In this document: positions 34,781 to 48,742 of the stretch, one piece after another
Numbering within the stretch: position 1 is the stretch's first letter
How the letters are laid out: the number at the start of each line of letters is the position of its first letter
Source: Typhlomys cinereus
Taxonomy: Eukaryota > Chordata > Mammalia > Rodentia > Platacanthomyidae
Reading direction: 5' to 3'
Assembly (NCBI GenBank): GCA_023101885.1
Contig: JALPQD010000053.1
Location: forward strand, 3,474,447-3,538,446
Length of the DNA: 64,000 nt
Position numbers and translations under genes: made by a program
The notes under the pieces: generated by a model
What the model saw: the letters and a program-made list of their open reading frames with translations, nothing else
Told to the model about the DNA's origin: nothing
The model's database searches: none

Positions 34781-36410
34781 GAGTGAATTGCAGCAAAGAG
34801 GGTTTTAAAGAAAAAAAGAGAAGTTCTAGTTCCTGCTCTTAGGGTAACTGTAGTTACCCTATAGGTTCCCATGGGTATAAAGCCTTTTCAAAAAAGGACT
34901 GTAGATATACCTTTTCAAAAGATGGAGGAACATTTGGGTGTAGTAGATTACAACTGGAAGACTTTTGGGATATTCAGGTATAAGGTAGATACAGGGTACA
35001 AGAGTAGGAAATGAAACATTTATTCCTAGGTTCCAGAAGGAAAAAAGATAGAATTCTATGTTGCATTTTAAATTATTTTCATGGATTTCTTGTGAAGGAT
35101 TGCCATTTTCCCAATAGTTGTTGGACTTCTGCATTTCAGTCATTCTGGAGATTTTCCCACTATTTGTCACCTTCCTATCCTGGCCTTGCTAGCACAGAAC
35201 CTTATTTCTGATCTGGAACATTCAGGATCTACCCATGCAAGGATCTATCTGTCCTTCATGGGTCATATTCCTTTTTTGCCTTCCCGGCTAACGGCTACTT
35301 ACCTGAGAACTGGAGAATGGAGTGTGTTTTCAACTACAAAAATGAGAGAATTTTTTTCCCTAAACACTGTGAAATTAGATAGTTTAAATTTTTCTTCTCC
35401 CAATCAAAATTAAATTTATCCAAAAAACATATGTTTTATCTATCCAGTTTTGAATGTAAATGGAGTTATACTGTTTTGCATATAACCTGCTTAATTTTCC
35501 CAAGAAAAAAAACTTAATTCTTCAAATACTGCTTAAATAAGTTATTGGCACATTCAAACAATGAAATGCATCACCATGTAGCTATAAAAAGAATGAGGTT
35601 GCTCTTTATTCATGTGGAAAGTTACCTAAGATTTATTGACATATTAAAAAGTATAGTGCTGAACAGTATGTACAAAATCCTTTCATTTTTATAAAAAGGG
35701 GAAGCAAACAATCCACCTCCCATGAGACCTGCTTGCAGTATATGTAGACGATATCTAAGGAGCAACACATAAGGAAATTAGTATAGTCATGTAATTCTTG
35801 ACAGAAATACAGTCTGAGAAATGCATTCTTTAGATAATTTCCTCATTGAGTGAACATCAGAGTATTCTTACACAGACTTAGATGATATAAGTCTGCTGTA
35901 TACCTAACCTATAGTAGCCATAACATCCTGTATGTAGCCTGTTGTTGCCCATGTTATGCAGCACATGGCTGAATATATGGTTCCCCATGAGAAAAATTAT
36001 ATCAGGTAAAAGATGATGGGATAAATATTTTTTGCTATATATCCTTTTAAAGTTATTAGAATTTGAATAATATGAGTGGAATGTCAAATAATAAAACTAG
36101 ATTTAGAAAATGGAAAATTAAATAATATTACTCTTTTCAGATATCTCCAGAGTTGTTCCTTATAGCTTATCGGAAAATTATGAAATTTCTTCATTTATTC
36201 ATTCAGCTAGTCTCTTGTTCACATTTTCAGGTTTATCTTCTCTCCTTCCATACTATATTCAAAAGGAAATTGATTTCTTAAAATTTCATCTTGTTCTTTG
36301 TGTTTTTAGCATATTCATATGTTCGCCTCCTTCTAACTTAAGGAGTTAAATTCATCATTTCAGTCTAAACAGATTTTTCATTCTTCAACAGCCCAAAATA
36401 TCATCTCTTC
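34781..36410. other. Intron, with an ancient L1 3' fragment (about 35400-35710, plus)
   Basis: ACAATGAAATGCATCACCAT and CTATAAAAAGAATGAGGTTG match old mammalian L1 3' sequence. Nothing else recognised. Confidence 0.5.
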
Positions 36411-36426
36411 CAGGAAGCTTTCTTTT

Positions 36427-36444
36427 TAAAAAAATTATTTATTA

Positions 36445-36491
<47 letters not shown>

Positions 36492-36717
36492 CAGAATGCA
36501 CTGCATGTCCCTGTGGAGGGCCAAGGGTAATTTTTGGGAATCATCCTGTATTACTTCAACCTCCTTGCTTTGCTCTGGGATTTCCCAGGCTCTGTTCAGC
36601 CAGAAATGCAGGCTGTCATGGTTTCCCACCTGATGTTTTTATGTGGGACCTGGGATCTGAACTCAGGACCTTCTGCTTGTGAGGCAGAGTCTTAACCCCT
36701 GAGCCATCTCTCCAGCC
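36427..36717 (-). mobile_element. B2-type SINE, older subfamily
   Basis: Right end TGAGCCATCTCTCCAGCC. CAGGAAGCTTTCTTTT at 36411-36426 is repeated at 36718-36732. (GT)n at about 36449-36489. Confidence 0.9.
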
Positions 36718-36929
36718 CAGGAAGCTTTCTTTAATTCCTCTTGTATTGGAGATTTCTTTTCCTTCCTTAGTCTGAAGCCTATTAATTCTCTCTGGACATT
36801 CAGATTATTTCATTATATCCGTAATAGAATCAATTAGCGTTATCAAAGCAGTACATTCTTAACAAACCTCTTAAAGCTCTCAGCCTTTGAAAACCACATC
36901 TGTAAACTTGTATATTCTGCATAGTTCCT

Positions 36930-38198
36930 ATAAATAAGTTCCATAGTTTTCCCTGTCTTGGGATGAAAGGGCGATTTTAATGTCCTGTTTAGTTAGAGCT
37001 GAGAACTACATATTCATTTATTCTCTGCAGTTCAGCCATTTGTGGCTCTCTGCATTAAACATCTTCCTTTGCAAAAGGATGCTTCTCAGCTGAGCACTTG
37101 AGAGCTTCTCTAATCATAATGATAAGTATTTTGATAGTATGGAGTGAATATTATTGTTGTTCCTTTTCTGAGTCAATATCCAGGCTTCTGAAATTACAGC
37201 TGTGTACCATCACACTTGGTTTGAACTTAAGCTTTTGGTTCTCTTGAGTATTTATCTAGAAGTCAGATTGCTGGTTTGTGTAGTAAGTATTTGACATTTG
37301 AAGGAAATATTACTGTTTTCCAATATGGTTGTAGTTTTATACATTATTATCAGCAACAGATAAAGGTTTTGATTTCTCATTCATTAGCAACATTATTTGT
37401 CCTTTTGACTATAGCCATTCTAGTGGCTATAAAAGTAGTATCTCCTAAGGTTTTACATATTTTGATGTGCCTTATATATTATCTTTAGAGTAATGTCTAT
37501 TCAAATTCTTGGCCTGTTAAGAGTTCTTTGCATATTCTGGATATAAGTGACTTACTGGTTATATTACTCAAATATTATTTTCTGACTGTATGGGCTATCT
37601 TTCACCCTTCTGATGTTATCTTCAAATACACAAATTTTTGATAAAATGTTATTCTAAAAAGTTTATTGTGATAACATATATTATGCAAATTTATCATTTT
37701 AAATTGTACAATTTTGTGGTTTTGAGTATATTGTTCTACATCCATCACCACCATCCTTGTACTTTTTCCTCCTTTTTGAGTCAACTCTGAAACCATTAGA
37801 TATTAACTGCCTATATTTAACATCTCTTCAGGTCCTGATAATAGTCATCCCACTTTTGTTTCTGTAAACTCACTGTTTTCATGAATGGATTAGTGAATTT
37901 GATTCCTCATATAAGCCAACTTACACAGAATATTTGTCCTGTGTGACTGGCTTATTTAACATAATGCTCATTCATTTTGGAGCATGTATCAGGATTTCTT
38001 TTATTTTTAAGGCTGAAAAGTATTCCATTCTATGTATATCCATTTTTTTCATTTATTTATTGATGGATAGTTGGGTAACTTCTACCTTTTGACTCTTGTG
38101 AATGATGTTGCTTTGAACATGGGTATACAAGGATCTGTAAATTCTTGTTTTCATTTCTTTTGGACAAATAACTGGGAGTGGAATTCTGGAACAAATAA
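36930..38198 (-). repeat. Old L1 fragments (minus)
   Basis: 36930-37130 resembles the rodent L1 3' end seen near 860. 37200-38180 carries ancient L1 motifs (GACTATAGCCATTCTAGTGG, TATTCTGGATATAAGTGACT, ACATCCATCACCACCATCC). No intact frame. Confidence 0.55.
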
Positions 38199-38213
38199 TA
38201 ATTTTAATTTCTT

Positions 38214-38486
38214 TCTTTTTTAAGCTTTATTATTTTGTGTGCATGCGCGTGTGTGTGTCAGAGGGCGTGTACGTCCCTACGGAAGACCAAGGGTGACTTC
38301 AGGAATCATCCTGATTGCTTCTACCTCCTTTTTGCTTTGCTCTGAGTTTTCCCAGGCTCCACTCACCAAGACCAGAAGTACAGGCCACCACAGGTTTCTG
38401 CCTGAACTGGGACCTGGGAATCGAACTCAGGACCTTCTGCTTGTGAGGCAGAGAGTCTTAACCCCTGAGCCATCTCTTCAACCCAG
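38214..38486 (-). mobile_element. B2-type SINE, older subfamily
   Basis: Right end TGAGCCATCTCTTCAACCC. Perfect duplication TAATTTTAATTTCTT at 38199-38213 and 38487-38501. Confidence 0.92.
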
Positions 38487-38624
38487 TAATTTTAATTTCT
38501 TATGCAATCACCTTGATGTTTTCTCTAGATTGTCTAATTTAAACTTCTATCGATAGCGCAGAAAATTCCAGTTTCTCCTTAACATTTCCATCACTTTTTT
38601 TTTCAGTTTATGTGCATGAGTTTT

Positions 38625-39430
38625 CTTTTTTTATTATTATTATTATTTCCGCTCATACAAACTTAATAGGTACACCGGTTCCCTCCCTCCCTCCTCTTCC
38701 CCCCCCGACCCCCCTGCTCCCCCTCCCCTCACCCCTCCCTCCCCATCCCCCAGTGCCTTCCCCCTCAATCCCCAGAGAATCCTTTAATGTGCATCCCAGA
38801 CTCTCCTCTGGTCCCTCCTCTCCGATGACGTACAAGAACCCAGTTGCATTTCTCTGAGCCCTTTCCTGTGTTCCCCTTAAGCATAGGAACACTACTGTGA
38901 CTGTCAATCTCTTGCCTCCAAGGATCTTGGTGCCTTTAGCAAATGTTAGACTTTGTGAGGTCAATAGTGTGTTGAACATTGCACAGGGCATGCAAAGTCC
39001 AATTATGATTGCTTCGGCCCTAACTTGTGTGGAGTATCTTGCATATCATTGCTCCTCCCATCCTTGTGCTCTTACAATCTCACTGCCCCCTCTTCCACAA
39101 ATTTCCCTGAGCTTCAGGATGGGGAGAGATTAGGCAGGCCTAGTTCTAGGTGGTTGATATAGAGTCTCTGAAGTTCTGGATTATGGATTGTTGATTTTCT
39201 TTTGCGGTTTTGCTGCTTCTGCAATGCCCTTCACTCCATCCTGATGGGTATTGGATGTCACCCCCTAGCCAGAGATAAAAAGCTGTTAAACTAGAGTCTT
39301 GTTATAAGAGTATATTCAAAGGTAGATGTAATAAAAGTAGGAACCACGGTGAGGGAGGGGTCAATCACCCATTTGCAAAATGGTTACTTTTTATCTGCCA
39401 GACTATTTGCCCTCCCCTTCTGGTGACTTT
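38625..39430 (-). mobile_element. 5'-truncated L1 copy, 0.8 kb of 3' UTR
   Basis: Close copy of 6290-7060 of the full-length element, including CTCATACAAACTTAATAGGT and GATTGCTTCGGCCCTAACTT. No ORF2 sequence is retained. Confidence 0.85.
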
Positions 39431-39439
39431 TTTTTAAGT

Positions 39440-39597
39440 AAGGGCCACCATAATTGACCTGAAATAGAGCACAAAAGTTTAAAATTTTGATGAAATCTAA
39501 TTTATTCATTTTCTTTGTGTTTATTATGATTTTGCTGTCATATCTAAGAAATTGTTTAATCCAAAATTATAAAGATTCAATGTTTTGGGCCTATATG

Positions 39598-39651
<54 letters not shown>

Positions 39652-40120
39652 TGTACACATGTATGCCAAGGTCAGAGATTGATGTTAGGCATCTTCCTCT
39701 GTTCTCTACTTTATTTTCTGAGACAGAGTCTCTTCTGTGAGAATAGACTTTACTGATTCACTAGACTGACTGGTCATTGAGCCCTGGGGATCTGCCTATC
39801 ACTGCAATGATACCACCATTCTTGACTTTTAACATAGGTACTAGGGATCCAAACTCAGGTCCTCATGCTTGCATAGCAAACACTTTGCCAACTGAGCCAT
39901 CTTCCGAGCACCTAATCCTTTTGTTTTTCTAAGACTTTTACAGTGTCAGGTATTATATTTAGATCTTAGATCCATTTGGAGTTAAGCTTTGTATATGGTA
40001 CAAGATAGGGTTAAGCATTGCTCTAGTGCATTATGTATATCTAGTTGCCCATCATAATTTGCTGAAAAAAATTGTTTTTAACCTTAAATGATCTTAGCAC
40101 TTTTGTGAAAAAAATGAACT
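39440..40120 (-). repeat. Ancient L1 fragment split by a B3/B2-like SINE (about 39585-39915)
   Basis: AGATCCATTTGGAGTTAAGC after the SINE and GTTTATTATGATTTTGCTGT before it belong to reverse-oriented L1. The SINE contains (GT)n at 39599-39650 and ends with ACTGAGCCATCTTCCGAGCA. Confidence 0.6.
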
Positions 40121-41187
40121 AGCTATAGAAGGGTTTGTTTCTAGACTCTTGATCCTTTCCTTTGATCTTTCATGCATCATTATGTCTCAGTTTCTTTTCA
40201 GCCATTCTCTTTTCTTGGCTTCCACAACAGCTATCTTAGTTCTCTCTTACTATACTTTTCTTCTAACTTTGCTTTTAAGTTTTGTTTGTTGATCCTTTCT
40301 AATCTCTTATAACATCTCAAAAGTTAAACTCTGCCACCTCTTCTTTATGTATGCCTGCTTCCAACATGACAAAACTGCAAGTTTTTTTGAGTGACATAGT
40401 TATTTCTAGATTTATAGCTCAACCCCAGACACCTTTCATGAATATGACTTCACATCACATCTGCTTAACATCTCCATTAGCAAGTAAACAGAAATCTCAG
40501 ATTTGGCATATTCAAAACTACACTAGTTCTTCACTTTGACATTCAGAGCATTGGGCAGAAATCACATCACATCAACACCCACTGTGGGCCTTTGTGACTA
40601 AACTAGTTCTTTTCCCACAATTCCCTGAAAAACCTGATTTTCATCTAGTCTTTCTTACCAATAGATGGTTTCTTTTTTCCTTATAATCCACATCCAATCC
40701 ATTACTAAATTCTTTTTCCTCTACTTTTAAAGAACAATCTTTTCCATCATATCTATCTCTGCCTAAAAGACATAATTTTCTTTCATCCAGATTACTGCAG
40801 TAGACTAACATCCAGTAGCATGTTTGTAAGAAATTAATGAACTCACCCAAATGAATTGTCAAACACATGCAGGTGGTCAGTTAGTGAGCAACTGTCATCA
40901 ACATTCTGTTCCTCCTACTAAAGTAAAATTTTATGCTACACCATCAGCACCAAGACATTACTTTGTATCTGGTAGGTTCTTCATAGGTATTTGTTGAAGA
41001 AACAGATATTCACAAAAATGCTGGGAGATAGCTGCCCCTATCTGCCTTTTCAGAAAGGCATGCTCATATAAGTTGAGCACCTCAAGTGCCTTAACTCCCA
41101 AGACTCCTGGAGATAAGATTAAGTATATGAAAGCAAGTGAGGGTATCACACCCTCATAAAATGGACTACCTAGAAAAATGAAGTCAT
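40121..41187. other. Intron, nothing recognised
   Basis: AT-rich sequence with no supported gene or repeat. Confidence 0.35.
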
Positions 41188-41467
41188 GGGCTGGAAAGAT
41201 GGCTCAGAGGTTAAGATTTTGCCTAGAAAGCAGAAGATCCTAAGTTCAAACCCCAGGTTCCACATAAAAACGCCAGGTGGAAACAGTGACAGCCTGCACT
41301 TCTGGCCCTGGTGGACAGAGTCTGGGAAACTCCAGAGCAAAGCAAAAAGGAGGTAGAAGGAATCCAGGATGATTTCTGAAGTCAGCCTTGAACCTCCACA
41401 GAGACACACAGTACCCTCTGATATACACACATACATACACACACACATACACACAATAATAATAAAG
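41188..41467 (+). mobile_element. B2-type SINE, older subfamily (plus)
   Basis: Head GGGCTGGAAAGATGGCTCAG with B-box-like AAGTTCAAACCCC, tail CACACAATAATAATAAAGAA. No clean duplication found. Confidence 0.85.
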
Positions 41468-44400
41468 AAATTTCACAGAAGTGTTAACATTTAGCTAAGT
41501 CTTAAAGAATATACTCTGTCCTCACCCTTTCCCCCCCACCCACATACCATCTATGTCCATGATAGGTACAGAAGAAAGATGTATAAGGATGTGATGGGAA
41601 ATGTTCATTAAAACTTGAGGACTGAAGAAGTGGCCCCATTGGTGGAGCACTTGGCTTGACAGCATGAGAGCCTGAGTTCAAATCTCCAGAGCCCATAATA
41701 AATGCAGTAGCACATCCCAACACTCCTGCAGTGAGATGGAAAATGGAGAGAGGAGACTTTATGGACCAGCTGACTTGACAAATGCAGTAGCAAACAATAA
41801 GAGGCCTTGTCTCAAACAAGATGAAAGACAAGGAATAATACCCAAGGTTTTCTTTTGACTTTCACTCACACACCATGACATATGCATAAACTCACACACA
41901 AATATATGCATTCATGCACTTTATACACATTGAACACACACACAGACTGAAAGAAACCTTGAATATGAGAATCATAAAAAGAGGATGGTAAGTTAAAATG
42001 GTAGGAAAGGTACAGATGTTGAAATACTATACAATCTGTAATCAGGAATGGTGAGCCATTTAATTCAGTTAAGCAAAGAAAAACTGATCAATATTTTGAA
42101 ATAGTAAGGAATATGTCTAATGGCAGAGAGGTCAGTATGGAGTTTCTTGTTACAATTCAGATAAAAGTCAATGAGGATATGGACCGGGACTGTCATAGTT
42201 TGAGATAGAGAACAGGAAAAGATGGCTAAGATAATTAGTAGTAGATTATAGCAGACTGGGCAATTGACTGGATAGGGACTTGCTGAAAAGAGGAAGGAAT
42301 CTAGTATCTGGCTATGGGCTGGGGAAGAGTTGTCTCAGGTCTTGGATATGGGGAAGAAAAGTTTAGACATGCTGAATCAGAATTAAGATATTCAATTATT
42401 ATGCAATAGGCAGTTATTAAATGTTTTGGTCTAAAGTAGAGATATGAAGGTTATGTATAGCTATTTCTGTTAGGGTAACAGTAAAGAAAAAGGGGACCTA
42501 GATAATGAAAGACTGTAAAATGACAACAAAGATCCAATTGAGGTTAAACATCATTAGCTTCTATTTGTCTTGTTGCTCATCTATACAGTGGTGGGATCTT
42601 ACCAGGCATGATACAGTAAATACTAAAGAGAAGCATAACCAGAGATCAAGTGCCTTCTAAGAACTTAGTTAACTCTTGTCAGTACCGGTTTAGATTATTC
42701 TAGGCGCATGAAACAGATAAATAATAAGTATATAGAGTTTTGACTAGAGGAATTCTATTGTAGGAAGTGTGAGTTTAGGAAAGGAGGTGAGGGAGTGAAA
42801 TTTGGGAATTGAGATCAGGCCCTAAATTAGAGCTTTGATGACTTTGTCTACTGATTATAGTTTCTTCTTTATTCTTATGGAGAAATCTGGGAGAAGGATG
42901 TGGTTCAAATATTGACATAATATGTAGACTATGAGGTCATGGAGAAGGAAAGAAATATTTCCAGTTTGAGTCCTAGGGTTGGTGTATTACTTGCCTATTT
43001 AAAAAGAATAGCATGTAGTGCAGAGAGTGGTGTGTGGATGTAAAAGAGGTATTCCTGTTCCAGGAAGTATCTTTTCTTCACACACACTCACCTTCCTGGA
43101 GCTATACTGTTTTAGAGGATTTCTACTGAAGAGTTCATTCTTGTGAATTAGTTTCTTCCATTTGTAATGTGATAGAAGTATGTTTTTTTTTTTATTTTTT
43201 AAAAAAGGAAGAGAAAAGAAAGTGGAAAAGCCTTCTTGGATAGAGTCCATAGAGAAAGAAGTCTACGGGCCTATCCACATGCCCCTCTAAGGCAATAAAC
43301 TCTCTTGTTTAGTAGAAAAGGCATTCCCTCTGGACTGTCTCTCCTTTTTGCTTGAGCCCATCTGAAAAATCCATTTCTTTTGGAGTATTATTTTGGGCTT
43401 GATAAATAATAGGACCTGAGATTAGAGTATGGTTTTATTGTCCAGATCACTGTGGTTTCTTTTAGAGCAGTTGATAGCCCTGGGTTTCTACCTGTTCAGC
43501 ATCTTAATCCTGGCTGTAACCCTAGGCCTTACTTTGGTCTAACATAATTTATGACCTAGCAAAATAGTTCACTGGGCAAATGCATGGCCTATGCCACAAA
43601 GTGGAATGGGATTCTCCACCAGGCTTAAGTTCAAAGACTTATTCTAGGATGAAGAAAAAAAAAATGCATTCTGCTCAGCAGTTGGGGCCGCCAGCTGGAG
43701 GGGTCCTTGGTAGTCTGGTTTTGTGGCCTTGAAAGTCCAGACTCTGGACACAGACTATTTTGAAAAGGATAAGTTTTATCCCTAGGAAGAGTTTGTTAAG
43801 TACCCTCTGTGAAGTTCAGACAAAAAATGAGATGAATAAACACAGGCAATAAAAATTTGGGAGCCAGAAAGGTGAGCATTACCTCATTCTTAAGTATCCA
43901 AAAGCTCTTTCCTCTGTGTCCCTTGGGATCAGCCACTGTTCTCTTTAGGTTCCTGCTATAGAAGTGAATCTACTAACCTTTATGCCCTTTTTGTTTTTTT
44001 CCTGCTCTTTCTCTCCTGCAGAAGGAAAGCGAGAAGTCCTTCAGGTTGTGCCTCTGGCCCTTTGGGTCTTTTTGTTGTCTATTTTCTACCTTGCCCTCTG
44101 AGTACTGTGTGTATATACATATGCATGACCTGTGCTTCTGAACTATGGCTCAAATGGATGATCTATTTTTCCAGAAGGAAGTTTATGTGCATGCTTCATG
44201 CTGTGTGTGTTCCCGCCACCATCCCTGGAAAACCATGGGAGAACATGTGTGTGCATGGATGCACATTCAGTATAGCATGTGTTGCTTAACCTTGTACTCA
44301 GTCTGACTCTGCTACACACTTATTTGCCCTCTTTTTCTAGTTTGCACAGTGTGTATGCAACCTTTTGCCATAAACTTCGGCATATTGCTATAACCCCTGG

Positions 44401-46324
44401 CTGAGCCCAGCATGCACACATACTTTGTATTTGAGAACAGGAATTATTTTTGGCTCTTGTCTGGATGCTAAGTGTAAAAGTACTTTTGTGTTTCTGACCA
44501 AGTTCTCTGGCCTCTCTGTGAACACAAGTCTCTAGATATGCTGAATAATTCCCTCAAGCCTTTGACGTGCTAATACTCTTATGCCTGTAAGCACTGACCA
44601 GAATTTAGTGAAAATTTGCTTTTTTTATAATCTGGGCCCTAGTGAACCCTGTGAATCCAGCTCAGATGAGTTTGTGCACAAATTCTGAATCTTTAAATAC
44701 AAGATTGATGCTCATCTTGTGTTGTCTTTGGGTACAAGTTGTATCACGGAATATATCTCTTATAGTACTTCATCTATACTTCTTTGCAACCTAATCCTTC
44801 TTTCAGGATGCTATATACAGGTGCTCTGTACCTCATAGACTATTGTCCCTTCTCAGCATGGGAAATGTACATGATCTGGGCCTAGATTCCGAAGACTTTT
44901 TGTGAGTATTTTCTTAAGTGAAGTAGTTTCTGGCAAAAATCTAATTCTGGGAAATAAAAAAGAAATGGGAATCTGGTCAGTATTTTCCAAAGGGAAGATA
45001 ATATTTGGTTGGTAGTATGTGAGAATTCACAGGTACTGACTCCTTGGCCCCTGCCACCAAATATCTCAAAGAGGCCTGCTGTTTCTCTGTTATTTCCCAC
45101 CTATCATCATCTCTTCTAAAGTATCTTTGTCATTTGCTTCAGTCACTCCTTGCTGCCATTTGTTCCTAGTCCTTCTCATTTCCAGTATCATCCCTCAGAC
45201 CTAGGACTGGAGGTAAATGAAATGGGATAGGGGTATAAACAGACAGAGTAGAATTCAGGCAGCTTGACAAATTGCTTACTGAAAAGAATCCTAAATACAG
45301 AATTCATCTGAGTTTACTGTCCACCTTTCCGTGAGCTGTTAGTCCTGTCCTATCTCCCCATTCTGTTCTGTCTTGCCTTATTTAATCCACAAATTCTCCC
45401 ACCTTTATTTAGTTCTTCTCAAACATCACTCCCATCTGCCTCTCTTCTAGAGCTCACTTGCATCAGGATATTTGGAAAACAGAGGTGTTGGGATGTAAAG
45501 ATACAAAGAAAGGCAGGAAGTCCCAGACCTGAAATACTTTTTTGTCCCTACAAAGCAAGTACTGTTGGCTCCCTGGAAATTCCTGGTAGCTTTGGAACTT
45601 CCTCTTCTCGACCCTGCTTGAAAATTTTGCTTTATACTGCTGTTTGTTTTGCTTTTGCTTTTGGTTTGGGTAGAAATCCTTGAAAAGGATTTTTGTTTTA
45701 TCCTTTTTTTCAACTACTCCTTTCCTTGAATTATTTGGTGTCTCAGTTTTCAACTTTTTCATTCTAGGGCCCATAAAATTAATCAGAATTGTAATCTAAG
45801 TATCTAATCTGCCTTTGGATCTCTTGTTAGAGTCTGTCAAAGAGTACTAGTACTTCCATACTTAATGAGCTGGAGGTTCAAGAACCCTCACTATATATGC
45901 TAAGATAGGAATCCAGGAAGGCCATGTCTTACCTTAGAGCAATACAGCTGGAACGAGAGTCAAGTCTAAATGAAGTTGTACTTTTGCCTTAGTGAGTCCC
46001 ACAATTCTGAGGCCCTTCTGCTGGCTACCAGTGCCTTATGTAAGAGACATACAAGTTCTGCCAGCTCTCATGTGTCAAGTGGGCCTTACTCCTCGGACTT
46101 CAGTGACCTTGCCTTATATCTTTTCTTTTCACTGTGGAAAATGAAGTTCAGTATTCTTCATTTTGGCAGTCTGTTTGTTGCCCTAGATGATAGCGTATTG
46201 GTTTGGACATCAGACTGGCAGTGTCACCCAATGGCGCATGTGACCTGCCTTGCTCACTGCCAAACCTAGAGTTCCCATCTTTTCCAGGATCTAACTTTTT
46301 TTTTTCTCTTTTTAAAGATTCCAG
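41468..46324. other. Intron, with one B4-like SINE (about 41610-41830, plus)
   Basis: The SINE head is GGACTGAAGAAGTGGCCCCA. The remaining 4.5 kb shows no recognised repeat and no exon consistent with Unc13b phase. Confidence 0.45.
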
Positions 46325-46361
46325 ATGGCGACCCCTCTCTGCCTCAGTGGCTCCCAGAAGG
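46325..46361 (+). CDS. Unc13b: Unc13b 37-nt linker exon
   Basis: It encodes (D)GDPSLPQWLPE(G), the segment just before the conserved linker of UNC13B. The acceptor is the pyrimidine run at 46293-46313 followed by ATTCCAG; the donor is AGAAGG|GTAAGT. Both ends are split codons: AT completes GAT with the G of the large exon, and GG is completed by G at 52245. This is the first exon that both isoforms should share. An AAAG acceptor 7 nt upstream would break the frame. Confidence 0.9.
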
Positions 46362-47244
46362 GTAAGTGGTTCTTTGCAAACTTTTTATGGATTTGTTCTA
46401 GTTTCTGTCTACTTTTAGCTTTTTCACTGGTAAGCAAGGGAGACAGAGCCATAAGCTCAATTGTGGGGAAGAATGAGGTCCCACAGTACTTTGAATGGTT
46501 CCCCTGAATCCTTAGAGGAGACAAGGGAACTTTACAGAGAGGTTGTATTTCATCCTTGCCTCTGTAATTTCTCACCCATTGAATCATAATGGTGAAACAC
46601 TTCTTATATAGAAGATGAGGACATTAGAAAAAGTATCTTCATTTGAAAACATTTTCTTTCCATTTCATTGTCTATGGTATAGCTGAATAAATTACTCCCT
46701 GGGCTTGGTTCTGCTTGAGCTATTGTGAGTCATCTACTTATTGTGGTCCACTCTAGTCCAGCTATTAGTAGCATCCCTTCTGAATTCTGTGTGTTCTGTC
46801 TGTGCTTCTTGTCTGGGAATTTCAGGCCCATATGATTTCATGAGAGAGTCATTTTAAGCTGCTGAACTGCTGCTTGTAACTGTTCTTAAGAGAGAGGAGT
46901 TTAAATGCCTCCCAATACCCCACTCTCTCCTGTATAAACTGCAAATTAGTTCTCTGACCTTCCTTCTCTTGACCTACAAAGGTTTCTTGTATCAGCCTTC
47001 GCAGCTTCCTCCTATTTATGGCCAGGGAAAATCAGATCATAAAGTTATATGATCACCTACTCCTTGTCTTCTTCCCCAGTTTTCTTTTTGAAATCAAGGT
47101 CACTCATTTGAATGAGCTACTCATATTATCCTTTCTCAAAATATAATTTATGTTGCAAAAAACACACCTCTTGGTTTAGGTACAGTATATTATCGTATTA
47201 GAATTTACCACAAATTTGTAGTACCAGTTGCTTCTTATATGAAA
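46362..47244. other. Intron, nothing recognised
   Basis: No gene or clear repeat. Confidence 0.4.
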
Positions 47245-47258
47245 AATACTTTTTTAGT

Positions 47259-47553
47259 CTAGCATCTGCTAAAGGCACCAAGATCCTTGGAGGCAAAGGA
47301 TTGACAGCCACAGCAGTGTTCCTATACCTAAGGGGAACACGGGAAAGGGTTCAGGGAAAGGCCACTGGGTCCTTGTACGTCATCGGAGAGAAGGGCCCAG
47401 AGGAAAATCAGACATGCACAAGAAAGGACTCTCTGGGAATTGGGGCGGGAGGCACTGGGGGATGGGGAGGGAGAGCAGGGGGGTCCGGGGGAGGAGGAGG
47501 GAGGGAGGGAACTGGTGTACCTAATAAGTTTGTATGAGCTGAAATAAAAAAAC
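47259..47553 (+). mobile_element. 5'-truncated L1 copy (plus)
   Basis: L1 3' end in the sense orientation (GCTAAAGGCACCAAGATCCT to TTTGTATGAGCTGAAATAA plus A-tail). Perfect duplication AATACTTTTTTAGT at 47245-47258 and 47554-47567. Confidence 0.92.
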
Positions 47554-48742
47554 AATACTTTTTTAGTTTTTTCTTCTGATTATAAAATATGCACATGCCA
47601 ATAGAGCATATTCAAACTGGTTTTAAACAGAATCCAGGGATTTCTAAATAATTACTTCTTTTCTTTCTACTGTCCTGTATCTTAGTCCTGTCTACAACAA
47701 ATACAGAGCTTTCTTAGGCCCAATAATCTCATTAAAGCCAAGTCTCTGCCTATACTTAAAGAACTATCTTACTATAAATCAGTACTTCGAATTGACTGTT
47801 CCAGCTCCTGGCCTTATCCCAATTTGTAACTTCCTTCTTTGTCTATATGATAGGCATATCTACTTTTTTTTCCTGATACTGGTTTGTCTGTCTTTAGACT
47901 AGTTATGATATACAGCCCGGATATCCATTATTTCCAGATCTTTGAGTTCATCAAAAATAAATACATTATTAAATTGAGCTCCATAGAGACAACCCCGGGG
48001 CAAGTGAGAGCCAGATGGGCACTGGGCAACTCTGTGTCTTGCAGAGGAAAAACAACTAAACATGGGCAAAGGAGATCCTAAGAAACCAAGAAGCAAAATA
48101 TCATCATATGCATTCTTTGTGCAAACTTGCCAGGAGGAACATAAGAAGAAGCACCGGATGCTTCAATCAACTTCTCACAGTTTTCTAAGAAGTGCTCAGA
48201 GAGGTGGAAGACTATATCTGCTTAAGAAAAAGGTAAATTTGAAGATATGGCAAAGGCAGACAAGGCTCGTTATGAAAGAGAAATGAAAACCTATATTCCT
48301 CCCAAAGGAGAAACAAAAAAGAAGTTCAAGGATCCCAGTGTTCCCAAGAGGTTTCCTTTGGCCTTTTTCTTCTTCTGTTCTGAGTATCGCCCCAAAATCA
48401 AAGGAGAACATCCCGGTCTATCTATTGGTGACTTTGCAAGAAACAGGGAGAGATGTGGAGCAACAGTGCTGCCGATGACAAGCAGCCCTGTGAGAAGAAG
48501 CTGCCAAGCTGAAGGAAAAGTACAAAAAGGATTTGCTGCCTACAGAGCTGAAGGAAAACCTGACACAAAAGGTTTTCAAACTCAAAAAGGGAGTTGTGAA
48601 GGCTGAGAGGAGCAAGAAAAAGAAGGAAGGGGAGGAAGATGAGAAAGATGAAGAGAACAAGGAAGAAGAAAATGAAGAAGAGGAAGATAATGATAATGAT
48701 GATGATGATGAATAAGTTGGTTCTAATACCATTTCTTTTCTT

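Noticed and set aside
44022..44046. Possible small exon after CTCTCCTGCAG encoding KESEKSF
   Set aside because: Good acceptor, but the 23-nt unit ends at a poor donor (GTTGTG) and would break the frame between 34325 and 46325.
45447..45774. Lys/Ser-rich open frames on the minus strand
   Set aside because: No family resemblance, no start or splice context and two overlapping frames of similar length; chance openness is the simplest reading.
46318..46324. Upstream acceptor AAAG|ATTCCAG giving an in-window reading IPDGDPS
   Set aside because: It looks attractive because IPDGDPS resembles the family sequence, but the large exon ends in phase 1 and only the acceptor at 46324 (CAG|ATGG) keeps the frame and the total of 1241 codons.
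48533..48715. Acidic 60-codon frame (KKKKEGEEDEKDEENKEEE-like)
   Set aside because: It is the acidic-tail remnant of the Hmgb1-type pseudogene, out of frame with its start.
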